A program made the translations under genes and the position numbers. Below the pieces are notes generated by a model. The model was not told the DNA's origin. It ran no database searches and saw nothing but the letters and a program-made list of their open reading frames with translations. Below are positions 53,432-62,219 of a stretch of DNA of 64,000 nt, piece by piece (the stretch's first letter is position 1; the number at the start of each line of letters is the position of its first letter). The stretch is from Pararhodobacter zhoushanensis (lineage in GTDB: Bacteria; Pseudomonadota; Alphaproteobacteria; Rhodobacterales; Rhodobacteraceae): contig NZ_JAPDFL010000001.1 in the NCBI RefSeq assembly GCF_025949695.1, positions 186,001 to 250,000 on the forward strand. Reading direction: 5' to 3'.

Positions 53432-55330
53432 TCAGCCGCTGACCAGCGCATAGGGCACGGCAAATCCGGCCATGTGCTGCGCAACGGTGGCTTCGCTGCC
53501 CGGCGCGGCATCGCCCGCCAGACGGATCTCGACCCGCCGCGCGCCCTTTTCCTCAAGACAGGTCACGCTTTCCAACGCGCCATCCGGCAGCAGCGCCGTC
53601 AACTGCTGCGAAAACGCCCGCTCGACCGCCATGCGGCGCAGGGCCGGTTTGAAGATCTTGCCCGTCGTTGTCAGCGGCAGCGCGTCGATCAGATAGAGCG
53701 CCTTGGGGACCGCCGCGGGCTCGGGGATGTGCCCGCGCGTTGCCTCAAGGATCTGCTGCGCAGTGATCGTGCGGGACGGACGGACCTGAACAAACGCAAC
53801 GGGCAGTTCACCGGCATAGGCGTCGGGCTGGCCGACGGCGGCACACAGCTGCACATCGGGGTGCTGCATCAAGGCTTCCTCGATCACCGCCGGGTCAATG
53901 TTGTGGCCGCTGCGGATGATGACGTCTTTCGAGCGGCCCATCACGACGATCTGCCCATCCGAAGCGACCAGCCCCATGTCACCGGTGAGCAGCCAGCCTT
54001 GCGCGGTAAAGGCGGCGGCGGTGACCGACGGGTCGGTATAGCCGGGGCTGATGTTGGGGCCGCGCAGGGCAAGCGCGCCCATGACACCGGATGGCAGGGT
54101 GGTGTGCGGGTCGGGCTCGCCGTCATCACTCAGCGCGAACACGGCCACTTCGCAGAACGGCAGCCGCCAGCCAGACGCGCCCGGCACCCGCCGGGCGGCG
54201 CGGGGGATGACGCTGGCAAGGCCGGAGGCTTCGGTCATGCCATAGATGCTGCGCAAGGGCACGTTGAAGGCAGCCTCGAACCGGGCGGCGGTTTCCACCG
54301 GCATGGGTGAGCCGCCGCCAAACAGCGCCTTCACGCCGCTGATGTCGATCTCGCCGACAGGGCGGTTGAGGATGGTCGACACAAAGGTCGGCCCACCGGA
54401 CAGGAAGGTCACGTCAAAGCGGCGGGTGATCGGCCAGAAATCCCGCACAAACGCCTTGCTGCGCATGCCCAGTTTCGACGGGATCAGCGTTGCCGCCCCG
54501 GCGGCGATGGCGCTGCCACCCAGCACAAACGCCCCCGCGACGTGGAACAGCGGAAAGCCGTTGATGATCACATCACCGTCGCCCATGTCGTAAAACATGC
54601 CGCCGAACCAGCTGACATGGACCTCGTTGCCATGGGTATGGGTGACCAGTTTGGGCACCCCGGTCGTGCCGCCGGTGTGGAAGAAACTGGCGATGCTGTC
54701 GCGGGTGGCGGTGACGTCAAAGGACAGCACCGGGGATTCGGCAGCGATGAGGGCGGCGAAACTGTGCGCCCAGGGCTCGGGCGCGTCGCCGATGCAGATC
54801 ACCTCACGCAGGGACGCTGACCGCTGCCGGATCGCAGGGAGTTTCGCCCAGATGTCGAACTCGGGATCCGGTCCCAGCGCCACCAGAACCGTGGCGTTCA
54901 CGCTGTCGAGCAGATGGGCGATATGCTCGGGTGCGAGCATGTAGTTGATCGGGCAGACCCGCCCGGCGGCCTGCGCGGCAAAGAGCGACACGAAGGCCTC
55001 GGGCATCGAGGGCATCAACAGCGCAACCGTTTCGTCAGACTTCAGACCCAGCCTGCGCAGGGCGTTGGCCGCGCGGTTCACATCGGCCAGCAGGTCACTG
55101 AACGTCAGCGTGATCACGTCGCTGTCGAGCGATCCATCGCGCAGATAGGTCAGCGCGGTATGGTCGGGGAACAGCGCGGTCGAGCGTTGCAGCATCTGAT
55201 ACGTGTTGTGAACCGGCACGACGTCGTCATAACGCCGGGCTTCGATCGCTTCGATGTCAGCAAGGCTGCGGATCGGCCGGCGCACTTCGGGGCGCGTTGC
55301 GGTTTGGGGTCTCGCAGTTCCGAACGTCAT
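53432..55330 (-). CDS. Acyl-CoA synthetase (AMP-forming)
   Basis: A 632-residue ANL ligase. FFHTGGTTGVPKLVTHTH (A3, P-loop), IYGMTEASG (A5), WLLTGDMG (A7), GRSKDVIIRSGHNI and TTTGKIFKPALR with the catalytic Lys (A10). The ATG at 55328-55330 is family-consistent. It is divergent from the LysR gene at 55469 and its promoter contains the GTTCCA palindrome (55414-55429). The stop abuts the isomerase stop with no gap. It probably activates an aromatic or alicyclic acid (inference). Confidence 0.87.
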   Translation of the reverse strand: MTFGTARPQTATRPEVRRPIRSLADIEAIEARRYDDVVPVHNTYQMLQRSTALFPDHTALTYLRDGSLDSDVITLTFSDLLADVNRAANALRRLGLKSDETVALLMPSMPEAFVSLFAAQAAGRVCPINYMLAPEHIAHLLDSVNATVLVALGPDPEFDIWAKLPAIRQRSASLREVICIGDAPEPWAHSFAALIAAESPVLSFDVTATRDSIASFFHTGGTTGVPKLVTHTHGNEVHVSWFGGMFYDMGDGDVIINGFPLFHVAGAFVLGGSAIAAGAATLIPSKLGMRSKAFVRDFWPITRRFDVTFLSGGPTFVSTILNRPVGEIDISGVKALFGGGSPMPVETAARFEAAFNVPLRSIYGMTEASGLASVIPRAARRVPGASGWRLPFCEVAVFALSDDGEPDPHTTLPSGVMGALALRGPNISPGYTDPSVTAAAFTAQGWLLTGDMGLVASDGQIVVMGRSKDVIIRSGHNIDPAVIEEALMQHPDVQLCAAVGQPDAYAGELPVAFVQVRPSRTITAQQILEATRGHIPEPAAVPKALYLIDALPLTTTGKIFKPALRRMAVERAFSQQLTALLPDGALESVTCLEEKGARRVEIRLAGDAAPGSEATVAQHMAGFAVPYALVSG

Positions 55331-55413
55331 GGCGGCCTTCTTGGTAAGTCGAGCGTTCCGGCAAACAATAAGGACACGGCTCCGCTTGACTAGACAGCGG
55401 GGGCGAACGCTAA

Positions 55414-55429
55414 GTTCCAGAATTGGAAC
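55414..55429. promoter_or_regulatory. GTTCCAGAATTGGAAC, candidate LysR operator
   Basis: Six-base arms around GAAT, between the divergent acyl-CoA synthetase (starts 55330) and LysR (starts 55469). A related site, 13 of 16 bases identical, lies at 56377-56392 ahead of the TAXI-TRAP operon. Confidence 0.6.
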
Positions 55430-55468
55430 ACCATGCGGCCCAAGCGCCGGAACTGCGGGATATCTGGC

Positions 55469-56365
55469 ATGACGCGACGACTGGATCTCAATGCGTTGCT
55501 TTTGTTTTATGAAACGGTGAACGCGCGCAGCATCAACAAGGCAGCGCTCAAGCTGGGCATGCCCAAATCCACCATCAGCCGCAAATTGACCGCCCTTGAG
55601 CAAGAGTTGGGATCGACCCTGTTGAAGCGGGGTCAACGGGCGCTGGGACTGACCGAAATCGGCCACGCGCTGTATCTGCGCTGTGAAAGCATCGCGCAGG
55701 AGCTGGAAAACGCCGACCTGCACACGACCAAGATGCAGGAAGAGATGAGCGGCGTTCTGCGGATCAGCATGCCGGTGTTCTTTGTCAGCTGGATCAGCCG
55801 CCCGCTGGCGGATTTCGCCAAGGAATTCCCCGGTCTGCGGTTAGAGGTCGAAGCCCAGAACCGCGTTGTCGATGTGGCGGAAGAGCCTTTTGACGTGGCG
55901 ATACACTTTGGTCTGCCCGCCGAAACCCACAACCCGATGCGCCGACTGGCCGAGCTGCCGCGCAGCTTTTACGCCAGCCCCGGCTATCTTGCGCTGCGCG
56001 GACCGCTGGCCGGGCTGGACGATCTGGTGAACCACGACGTCATCTTGCACCAATACCAGCAGCGCGACCGGGTGTTTCCCGACATGCACCTGCCGGACGG
56101 CACGACGGTGGCGCTGACGCCCCGGGTCGTGGTGAACCACGCGGTGCTGGTGCAGGAACTGGTGTTGCAGGACCTTGGCCTTGGATTGATGCCCGACATC
56201 ATGTGCAAGCAGGATGTGGCGGCGGGGCGGTTGATCCGGCTGCCGCTGGACTGGACAAGCCCGCCGCTGTTGATCTCGGCGACGTATCTGGAACGCCGCT
56301 ATGCGCCGCGCAAGATGCGCGCCTTGCTGGACCGGATCACCGAGCATCTCAAGACCCAGGCCTAG
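55469..56365 (+). CDS. LysR-type regulator
   Basis: A 298-residue regulator. HTH: LDLNALLLFYETVNARSINKAALKLGMPKSTISRKLTALEQELG (CrgA/DsdC-like, with an extended turn). The effector domain includes LRISMPVFFVSWISRPLADFAKEFPGLRLEV. ATG 55469 matches the family start. Likely targets are the divergent acyl-CoA synthetase and the downstream TAXI-TRAP transporter, both with matching palindromes. Confidence 0.88.
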   Translation: MTRRLDLNALLLFYETVNARSINKAALKLGMPKSTISRKLTALEQELGSTLLKRGQRALGLTEIGHALYLRCESIAQELENADLHTTKMQEEMSGVLRISMPVFFVSWISRPLADFAKEFPGLRLEVEAQNRVVDVAEEPFDVAIHFGLPAETHNPMRRLAELPRSFYASPGYLALRGPLAGLDDLVNHDVILHQYQQRDRVFPDMHLPDGTTVALTPRVVVNHAVLVQELVLQDLGLGLMPDIMCKQDVAAGRLIRLPLDWTSPPLLISATYLERRYAPRKMRALLDRITEHLKTQA

Positions 56366-56375
56366 CCGCGCGGCA

Positions 56376-56393
56376 TGTTCCAAAATAAGAACA
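56376..56393. promoter_or_regulatory. TGTTCCAAAATAAGAACA, second candidate LysR operator
   Basis: Lies 11 bases after the lysR stop and 152 bases before the TAXI binding-protein gene. Arms TGTTC/GAACA; core matches 55414-55429 at 13 of 16 positions. Confidence 0.55.
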
Positions 56394-56544
56394 CCCTGTT
56401 CAGCCAGCCTCGCTAGTCACCCTGACACTGGCTGTATTAGGCTTGAGGGTGTTGGAGGTGGCCCTTCGGGGTCATGGGACTTCAGGGTAATCGGGTTTGG
56501 AGGGCGCTGGATCACTGGCGCGGGAAACCCGAGAAGGAGGAACA

Positions 56545-57510
56545 ATGAAAACGGTAGTATTTGCGCTGTCGGCGCTGCTGCTCGCGCTTCCGGCGCAGCA
56601 GGTGTCTGCACAAATGGTGACGGTCGGGACCGCAACACCCGGCTCGCTGTTTCACTCGGCGGGCACGGCGGTTGCCAAGATCATCAACGACGAAGCGGGC
56701 ATCCGGGCCATTCTGCAGCCCTTCGCCAGCGCCAATGTCTATATCCCCGCGATCAGCGAGGGCGACATCGACTTTGGCGTCGGCACCGCGCATGAAGTGG
56801 GCGTCGCGCTGGAGGGGCGCGAGCATTTCGAGGGCCGTCCGCAAGAAGGTCTGCGCGCCCTGGGGGTGATGTTCCCGTTGCAGTTCGGCATGTTCGTACG
56901 GGCCGATTCTGACATCCAGTCTATCGCCGATCTGCGCGGCCACACCGTGCCGGGCGGCTACAGCAGCCAGCAGATCGCCGCGACGATGATGGAGGCGATC
57001 TATGCCAGCGTCGGCATGACCGAGGCTGACGTGGAAAGCGTCACGGTTGCCAATACCGTCGGCGGGGCGGATGACTTTGCCGCCGGGCGGGTGGATGCGT
57101 TCTTCTTTGCCCTTGGTGCGGCCAAGGTCAGCGAAGTTGACGCGGCCGTGGGCGGTGTGCGCGTGCTGCCTTTCGGCGGCACGGACGAGGAACTGGCCGC
57201 GATCCGTGAATTCCTGCCGCAAGCCTATTTCCGCCAGTTCGACCCGCGCCCCGGCGCGCCCGGCATCACCGAGCCGACGACCATTCTGGCCATCGACGCG
57301 ATCATGTTCGCCAGCGCCAGTACCTCGGACGATGTTGTGCATGATGTGACGCAGGCTATTTATGAACACCGGGACGAACTGATCGCCACCTTCCCGGCGT
57401 TCCGCGGCTTTGATCCGGCGATGATGGCGCGACCGCTTTCGCCCATCGAATACCATCCCGGCGCCGTCCGCTTCTTTAACGAAGTCGGCATCATGCCCGC
57501 AGCCGAGTGA
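56545..57510 (+). CDS. TAXI-family TRAP transporter substrate-binding protein
   Basis: A 321-residue periplasmic binding protein. Signal: TVVFALSALLLALPAQQVSA. TVGTATPGSLFHSAGTAVAKIIN is the TAXI-family N-terminal motif, with DIDFGVGTAHEVG and LGVMFPLQFGMFV following. It captures a carboxylate-type solute for the fused TRAP permease encoded next. AAGGAGG six bases before the ATG is one of the strongest ribosome-binding sites in the window. Confidence 0.9.
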   Translation: MKTVVFALSALLLALPAQQVSAQMVTVGTATPGSLFHSAGTAVAKIINDEAGIRAILQPFASANVYIPAISEGDIDFGVGTAHEVGVALEGREHFEGRPQEGLRALGVMFPLQFGMFVRADSDIQSIADLRGHTVPGGYSSQQIAATMMEAIYASVGMTEADVESVTVANTVGGADDFAAGRVDAFFFALGAAKVSEVDAAVGGVRVLPFGGTDEELAAIREFLPQAYFRQFDPRPGAPGITEPTTILAIDAIMFASASTSDDVVHDVTQAIYEHRDELIATFPAFRGFDPAMMARPLSPIEYHPGAVRFFNEVGIMPAAE

Positions 57511-57539
57511 GCGACACGGTGAGTCAGGAGAGACACGAA

Positions 57540-59501
57540 ATGGCGGATACGCCGACCATGGGCGACAGTGACGTACAGGTCTCTCGTGATTTTGTGGGCT
57601 ATACAAAGATCGTGATCGCCTCGGCGATCACGATTGCGGCGCTGCTTTGGGGGGCCGATCTTTTCCGCCGTTTCGGGCTGAACATCCTGACCCAACAATT
57701 CGTTGCGGGCATGCTGGGGCTGTGTCTGGCCCTGACCTTCCTGCATTTTCCGTTCCGGCGCTTGACGAGGCGCGACGCGGTGCCGCCGCATGACTGGGTC
57801 CTGGCGGCAATCGGGCTGGCCGCGGGCCTCTACCTGGCGGTCGAGATCCCCAATCTGGTGGATCTGGTGCTGATGCGCCCGCGCGACGGGGTGATCGCGG
57901 GCGGTGCACTTCTGGTGCTGAGCATCGAGGCGCTGCGCCGCTCGACCGGCTGGGCGCTGCCGATCATCGTGGTCTTGTTCCTGCTCTACGGGCTGTTTGG
58001 CGATTTCGTACCCGGCATGCTGCAGGGCCGCGCCACCGATATCGAACGGCTGACCGCCTATCTGGCGATCGATGTGAACGGCATGCTGGGCCTGCCGATC
58101 ATCGTGGCCTGCACGGTGATCATCGCGTTCTTGCTGTTCGGCAGCCTGTTGTCGGCCACCGGCGGGGCCGAGTTTCTGTCCGACCTGTCGCTGGCGCTGA
58201 TGGGGCGCTACCGGGGCGGACCGGCCAAGATCGCCGTGCTGGCCTCGCTGCTGTTCGGCTCGGTGTCGGGCAGTGCGGTGGCCAATGTCGTCGCCTCGGG
58301 GGTGATCACCATCCCGTGGATGAAACGCTCGGGCTATTCGCCCGCCCGCGCGGCGGGGATCGAGGCCGTGGCCTCGACCGGCGGGCAGTTGATGCCGCCG
58401 GTGATGGGGGCGTCGGCCTTTTTGATCGCCGAGTTCCTGCAGATCCCGTTCTCGCAGGTGCTGCTGGCGGCGCTGGTGCCGGCGATCCTGTATTATCTGG
58501 CGCTGTTCATCATCATTGATCTGGACGCGGGCAAGGCCGGGATCAAGGCGATCCCGGCGTCCGAGCTGCCCCGGGCGGGCACGGTGCTCAAGGCGGGCTG
58601 GCATTACTTCCTGCCCTTCGTGGTGATGATCTACGCGCTGTTCTCGCTGAACTGGCAGCCGCAGATGGCCGTTGTCGCCGCCATCGGCGCGCTGTTGGTG
58701 ACGGCGCTGGCCTTTGGCTACAAGGGCAAGCGGCCAAGGATCGCGGATCTCTTCGCCTCGATCTATCGCACCGGGCTGGGGGCGCTGGATATCATCGTGA
58801 TCACCGCCGGGGCCGGTATGGTGATCGGCGTGCTGTCGCTGACCGGGCTGGGGTTCAGCCTGACGTTGACGCTGGTTTCCGTCGGCGAAGGCAATCTGTT
58901 CCTGCTGCTGCTGATTTCGGCGGTGGTGTGCATCATTCTGGGCATGGGTTTGCCGACGGTCGGGGTCTATGTCCTGCTGGCGGCGCTGGTTGCCCCGGCG
59001 ATTGTCGAGCTGGGAGTCCTGCCGATTTCGGCCCATCTTTATGTGATGTATTTCGGCCTGCTGTCCTTTCTGACGCCGCCGGTCGCCGTGGCCGCCTATG
59101 CCGCCGCGACCATCGCCAAGGCCGATCCGCTGAGCACGGCGCTGCATTCGATGCGACTGGGATGGACGGCGTATATCGTGCCGTTCCTGTTCGTGTCGTC
59201 GCCCGCGCTGGTGATGCAGGGTGCGCCGCTTGAGATCGTGCTGGCCACCTCGACCGCCGTGTTCGGGGTGTTCCTGTGCTCGGTCGGGATGGTGGGGTTC
59301 ATGGTGCGCCCGCTGGGTCCGCTGCACCGGCTGGTGTTCTTTGTCACCGGCATCCTTGCGCTGGTGCCCTATAACGCCTTTGCCGGGGCGGATTACACCG
59401 ATGTCATCGGGGTGCTGCTGGGCGTCGTGCTGCTGGGGTGGGAGTTCTGGCACCGCTACAGCACGGCGCGGCGGATTGCGCTGGCCGACGCGGCGGACTG
59501 A
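57540..59501 (+). CDS. TRAP transporter fused permease (4TM-12TM, TAXI type)
   Basis: A 653-residue fused DctQM-type permease, about 16-17 helices, typical of TAXI-TRAP systems. The large-subunit motifs LLFGSVSGSAVANVVASGVITIPWMKRSGYSP and GGQLMPPVMGASAF are clear, as is the repeat in the second half (GMGLPTVGVYVLLAALVAPAIVELG). ATG 57540 follows CAGGAGAG and is preferred to GTG 57507, which overlaps the stop of the binding protein. Confidence 0.9.
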   Translation: MADTPTMGDSDVQVSRDFVGYTKIVIASAITIAALLWGADLFRRFGLNILTQQFVAGMLGLCLALTFLHFPFRRLTRRDAVPPHDWVLAAIGLAAGLYLAVEIPNLVDLVLMRPRDGVIAGGALLVLSIEALRRSTGWALPIIVVLFLLYGLFGDFVPGMLQGRATDIERLTAYLAIDVNGMLGLPIIVACTVIIAFLLFGSLLSATGGAEFLSDLSLALMGRYRGGPAKIAVLASLLFGSVSGSAVANVVASGVITIPWMKRSGYSPARAAGIEAVASTGGQLMPPVMGASAFLIAEFLQIPFSQVLLAALVPAILYYLALFIIIDLDAGKAGIKAIPASELPRAGTVLKAGWHYFLPFVVMIYALFSLNWQPQMAVVAAIGALLVTALAFGYKGKRPRIADLFASIYRTGLGALDIIVITAGAGMVIGVLSLTGLGFSLTLTLVSVGEGNLFLLLLISAVVCIILGMGLPTVGVYVLLAALVAPAIVELGVLPISAHLYVMYFGLLSFLTPPVAVAAYAAATIAKADPLSTALHSMRLGWTAYIVPFLFVSSPALVMQGAPLEIVLATSTAVFGVFLCSVGMVGFMVRPLGPLHRLVFFVTGILALVPYNAFAGADYTDVIGVLLGVVLLGWEFWHRYSTARRIALADAAD

Positions 59502-59563
59502 GCGTGGCGGACTGAGCGTGGCGGACCGGCAAGCCAAGGGCCTGCCGGTTCACCACAGCGGGC

Positions 59564-61189
59564 TCAGACGGTCTGTTGCTGTGCCAGCCAGTCCGTCATC
59601 GCCGCAAGCGCGGTACGGCTGGCGGCGCAATATTCCATCGCGCGCAGATAGCCGTGGATCAGCCCGCTGCCATTGTCCTGCGTGACCGGCACACCCGCGC
59701 TGCGCAGCGCATCGGCATAGGCCAGCCCGGAATCGCGCAACGGGTCGTTTTGCGCGACGGCGATGAACGCGGGGGGCAGGTCTGCGTGCGATGCCGCCAC
59801 CAGCGGAGCGACGCGGGGGTTGGTGTGCAGCTGCGCGGTGTCGGGCGAATACATCGCGTTGACCATGTCCATGCCCTTGACCTGCAACAGCGGCGCCTCG
59901 GCGTTTTCGCTATAGCTGGGGCGGGATTTGTCGAAATCGCAGGCCGGGTAGATCAGCAATTGCGCGATCAGCGGCACCTCGGAACCGCGCAGATCAAGCG
60001 CCAGCGCTGCCGCCAGATTGCCGCCCGCGCTGTCACCGCCCACGGCGATGCGCGCCGGATCAATGCCCAGACTGCCCGCCGTGGCATGCGCCCAGCGCGC
60101 CACCGCGACGCATTGATCCAGCGCGGCGGGGAACGGATGCTCGGGTGCCAGTGCGTAATCGACGCTGATCACCGTTTGCCTGTTGGCCGAGGCGATGCGG
60201 CTGGTGATGTCCCAGTGTGTTTCAGGCGAGCCCTGCATCCACGCCCCGCCGTGCATGTAGATCAGGCAGGGCTGCGTCCCGCCCGCGCGATGGCGAAACA
60301 CCCGCACACGGACCGGCCCGGCCTTGGAATCGATCCAGTGCTCGGTCTCGCAATCGACATCCTCGGGCGTCGGCAGGCGCATTTCGGCGGCGATCACCTC
60401 GAACCGTTTGCGCCGGTCAGCGGGCGAGGCACCGGGGGGCAACGCGGCCCATTTTTCGGTCCATGCCGTCAGAAAGCCAGTGAGTTCAGGGTTCAGCATC
60501 GGGGTCTCCGGGGTGGGTGTAAGGGTATCGGCACCGGCCTGAACCAAGCGCAAGACGGCCTCGACCGCCTGCGCCTTGAGCCGGGCCTGTCCGGCTTCGG
60601 CGAACAGGGAGCCGCCGAAGCTTTCGGTAAAGCTGGGCCGGTTGGAAACGTTGAAGAACGACAGCGCCGAGATGTGCCAGTGCAGTTCCAGCGGCAGTAT
60701 ATCGGGGCGGAACAGGCCCTGCGCCTGCCCGCGCGCCAAGAGATCGGCCAGTTTCTCGATCGCGCCCTTGTTGACCCGCCCGATCAGCCCCGAAGCGCGC
60801 AGATTGTCGGCGTTATGGACGTTTTCGATCATCACAAGCCGGATGAAATCTGGATGCGCGCGGTGGTGGTCGAAGGTGAATTCGACCAATGTCCTGAGCG
60901 CCTGCACCGGCGGCAAGTGGTCCAGCCGCAGCGCCGCCTCACCCTGACGCACCTGCGCATAGGCTGATTCAAGCGCTTGCAGGTAGAGCCCCTCTTTATC
61001 GGTGAAATAGTAATAAATCATACGCTTGGAGGTCGCCGTCTGCGCCGCGATATCCTCGACCCGTGTCGAGGCATAGCCATGACGGGCGAATTCAGCCTGC
61101 GCCGCATCCAGAATCGCGCGGCGAACCCCTTCGGGGTTTTGCTTCCATCGCTGCCGGCCCTGCCCGCCGTCCATCACGCCCTCGCCCAT
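59564..61189 (-). CDS. TetR regulator fused in frame to an HSL-family alpha/beta hydrolase
   Basis: A 541-residue open frame. Residues 1-225 are a TetR regulator (HTH RVEDIAAQTATSKRMIYYYFTDKEGLYLQAL, then the C-terminal ligand domain). Residues 231-541 form a complete hormone-sensitive-lipase-type hydrolase: HGGAW (313-317, oxyanion hole), GDSAGG (385-390, nucleophile Ser387), and catalytic Asp/His in PLRDSGL and GLIHGYL. At the junction, M231 (ATG 60497-60499) has GGAG seven bases upstream, so a separate 311-residue enzyme could also be made. There is no stop between the two. Divergent from the aroE-like gene. Confidence 0.83.
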   Translation of the reverse strand: MGEGVMDGGQGRQRWKQNPEGVRRAILDAAQAEFARHGYASTRVEDIAAQTATSKRMIYYYFTDKEGLYLQALESAYAQVRQGEAALRLDHLPPVQALRTLVEFTFDHHRAHPDFIRLVMIENVHNADNLRASGLIGRVNKGAIEKLADLLARGQAQGLFRPDILPLELHWHISALSFFNVSNRPSFTESFGGSLFAEAGQARLKAQAVEAVLRLVQAGADTLTPTPETPMLNPELTGFLTAWTEKWAALPPGASPADRRKRFEVIAAEMRLPTPEDVDCETEHWIDSKAGPVRVRVFRHRAGGTQPCLIYMHGGAWMQGSPETHWDITSRIASANRQTVISVDYALAPEHPFPAALDQCVAVARWAHATAGSLGIDPARIAVGGDSAGGNLAAALALDLRGSEVPLIAQLLIYPACDFDKSRPSYSENAEAPLLQVKGMDMVNAMYSPDTAQLHTNPRVAPLVAASHADLPPAFIAVAQNDPLRDSGLAYADALRSAGVPVTQDNGSGLIHGYLRAMEYCAASRTALAAMTDWLAQQQTV

Positions 61190-61236
61190 CGGGTGGTGCT
61201 CCTCTTTCGCTGGAAATGAACCTAGCGGAACATTTC

Positions 61237-61265
61237 AATTGACACAATTAACTTGTCGGTACAAT
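61237..61265 (+). promoter_or_regulatory. AATTG-ACA-CAATT operator overlapping a TTGACA/TACAAT promoter
   Basis: A 13-bp palindrome (61237-61249) overlaps TTGACA (61239-61244); TACAAT lies at 61260-61265 (15-base spacer). It drives the aroE-like/TRAP operon, and the TetR domain encoded divergently is the likely ligand-responsive repressor. Confidence 0.55.
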
Positions 61266-61300
61266 TTGAGCCGCAGGAGACGAGGGAGGAATCGATCCGC

Positions 61301-62176
61301 ATGTCCGCAGCGCCATCACCTGTGACCCTTGCGTCGCCCAGTCCGGGCTTGCGGGCGGCGTTGATCGGGGCCGGGATCGGCGCATCGCGCACGCCGCGCA
61401 TGCATGTCGAGGAAGGCCGTGCGCTGGGGCTGGACTATGGCTATGACCTGATCGACGCCGATCAGCTGATGACGCGCGATATCGCCGCCCTGCTCGATCA
61501 GGCGCAGGCGGACGGGCTGGCCGGGGTGAACGTGACCTTTCCGTTCAAGCGCGCGGCGCTTGATCACGTCGACAGCATCGCGCCGTCGGCGCTGGCGGTC
61601 GGCGCCACCAACACCGTGGTTTTCGGGCCGGACGGACGCGTGGCGCATAACACCGATTACGCCGGTTTCGCCGAGGGCTTCCGCCGCGACATCGGCACGC
61701 AGGCGCAGGGCTGCGCGCTGCTGCTGGGCGCGGGCGGTGCCGGGGGCGCGGTGGCCAATGCGCTGCTCGACTCGGGCGTCCGGCTGCTGTTTGTGCAGGA
61801 CGTCGACACCGCCGCCGCCGAGGCGCTGGTCACGTCGATCACCGCGCGGCTGGGGGCCGGGCGGGTGCGCCTGGCGGGCGATCTGCGCGTTGCCGCCGCT
61901 GCGGCCGACGGCATCGTTAACGCGACGCCGGTGGGCATGGCCAAGCTGCCCGGCACGCCGCTGGACATGGCGCTGGTCGAGCCGCGCCACTGGGTTGCCG
62001 ATATCGTCTATTTCCCGCTGGAAACCGCGTTCCTGCAACAGGCCCGCGCCAAGGGCTGTCACGGCATCGACGGCTCGGGCATGGCCGTTTTTCAGGCGGT
62101 TCTGGCGTTCGAGCTGTTCACCGGGCGCAAGCCCGACCCGGCACGGATGCGCGCCACATTCGACAGTTTCACCTGA
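61301..62176 (+). CDS. Shikimate dehydrogenase family protein (shikimate/quinate type)
   Basis: A 291-residue NAD(P)-dependent dehydrogenase. LRAALIGAGIGASRTPRMH aligns with the shikimate-binding start, NVTFPFKRAAL holds the catalytic Lys, NTDYAGF the catalytic Asp, and LLLGAGGAGGAVANALL the nucleotide-binding loop. It differs from biosynthetic AroE (GIGASRTP in place of the usual PIxHSxSP), like the catabolic/quinate-type paralogues. ATG 61301 follows GAGGGAGGA. It precedes a DctP-Q-M TRAP operon, which suggests use of an imported hydroaromatic acid. Confidence 0.82.
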   Translation: MSAAPSPVTLASPSPGLRAALIGAGIGASRTPRMHVEEGRALGLDYGYDLIDADQLMTRDIAALLDQAQADGLAGVNVTFPFKRAALDHVDSIAPSALAVGATNTVVFGPDGRVAHNTDYAGFAEGFRRDIGTQAQGCALLLGAGGAGGAVANALLDSGVRLLFVQDVDTAAAEALVTSITARLGAGRVRLAGDLRVAAAAADGIVNATPVGMAKLPGTPLDMALVEPRHWVADIVYFPLETAFLQQARAKGCHGIDGSGMAVFQAVLAFELFTGRKPDPARMRATFDSFT

Positions 62177-62219
62177 CCTGCACCCTTCGGGGCGCACCAA
62201 ACGCTACTGGGAGGATATT

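Noticed and set aside
57360-59537. 725-residue minus-strand open frame opposite the TRAP permease
   Set aside because: His/Arg/Gln-rich reverse-complement shadow of an obvious membrane protein gene; no motif.
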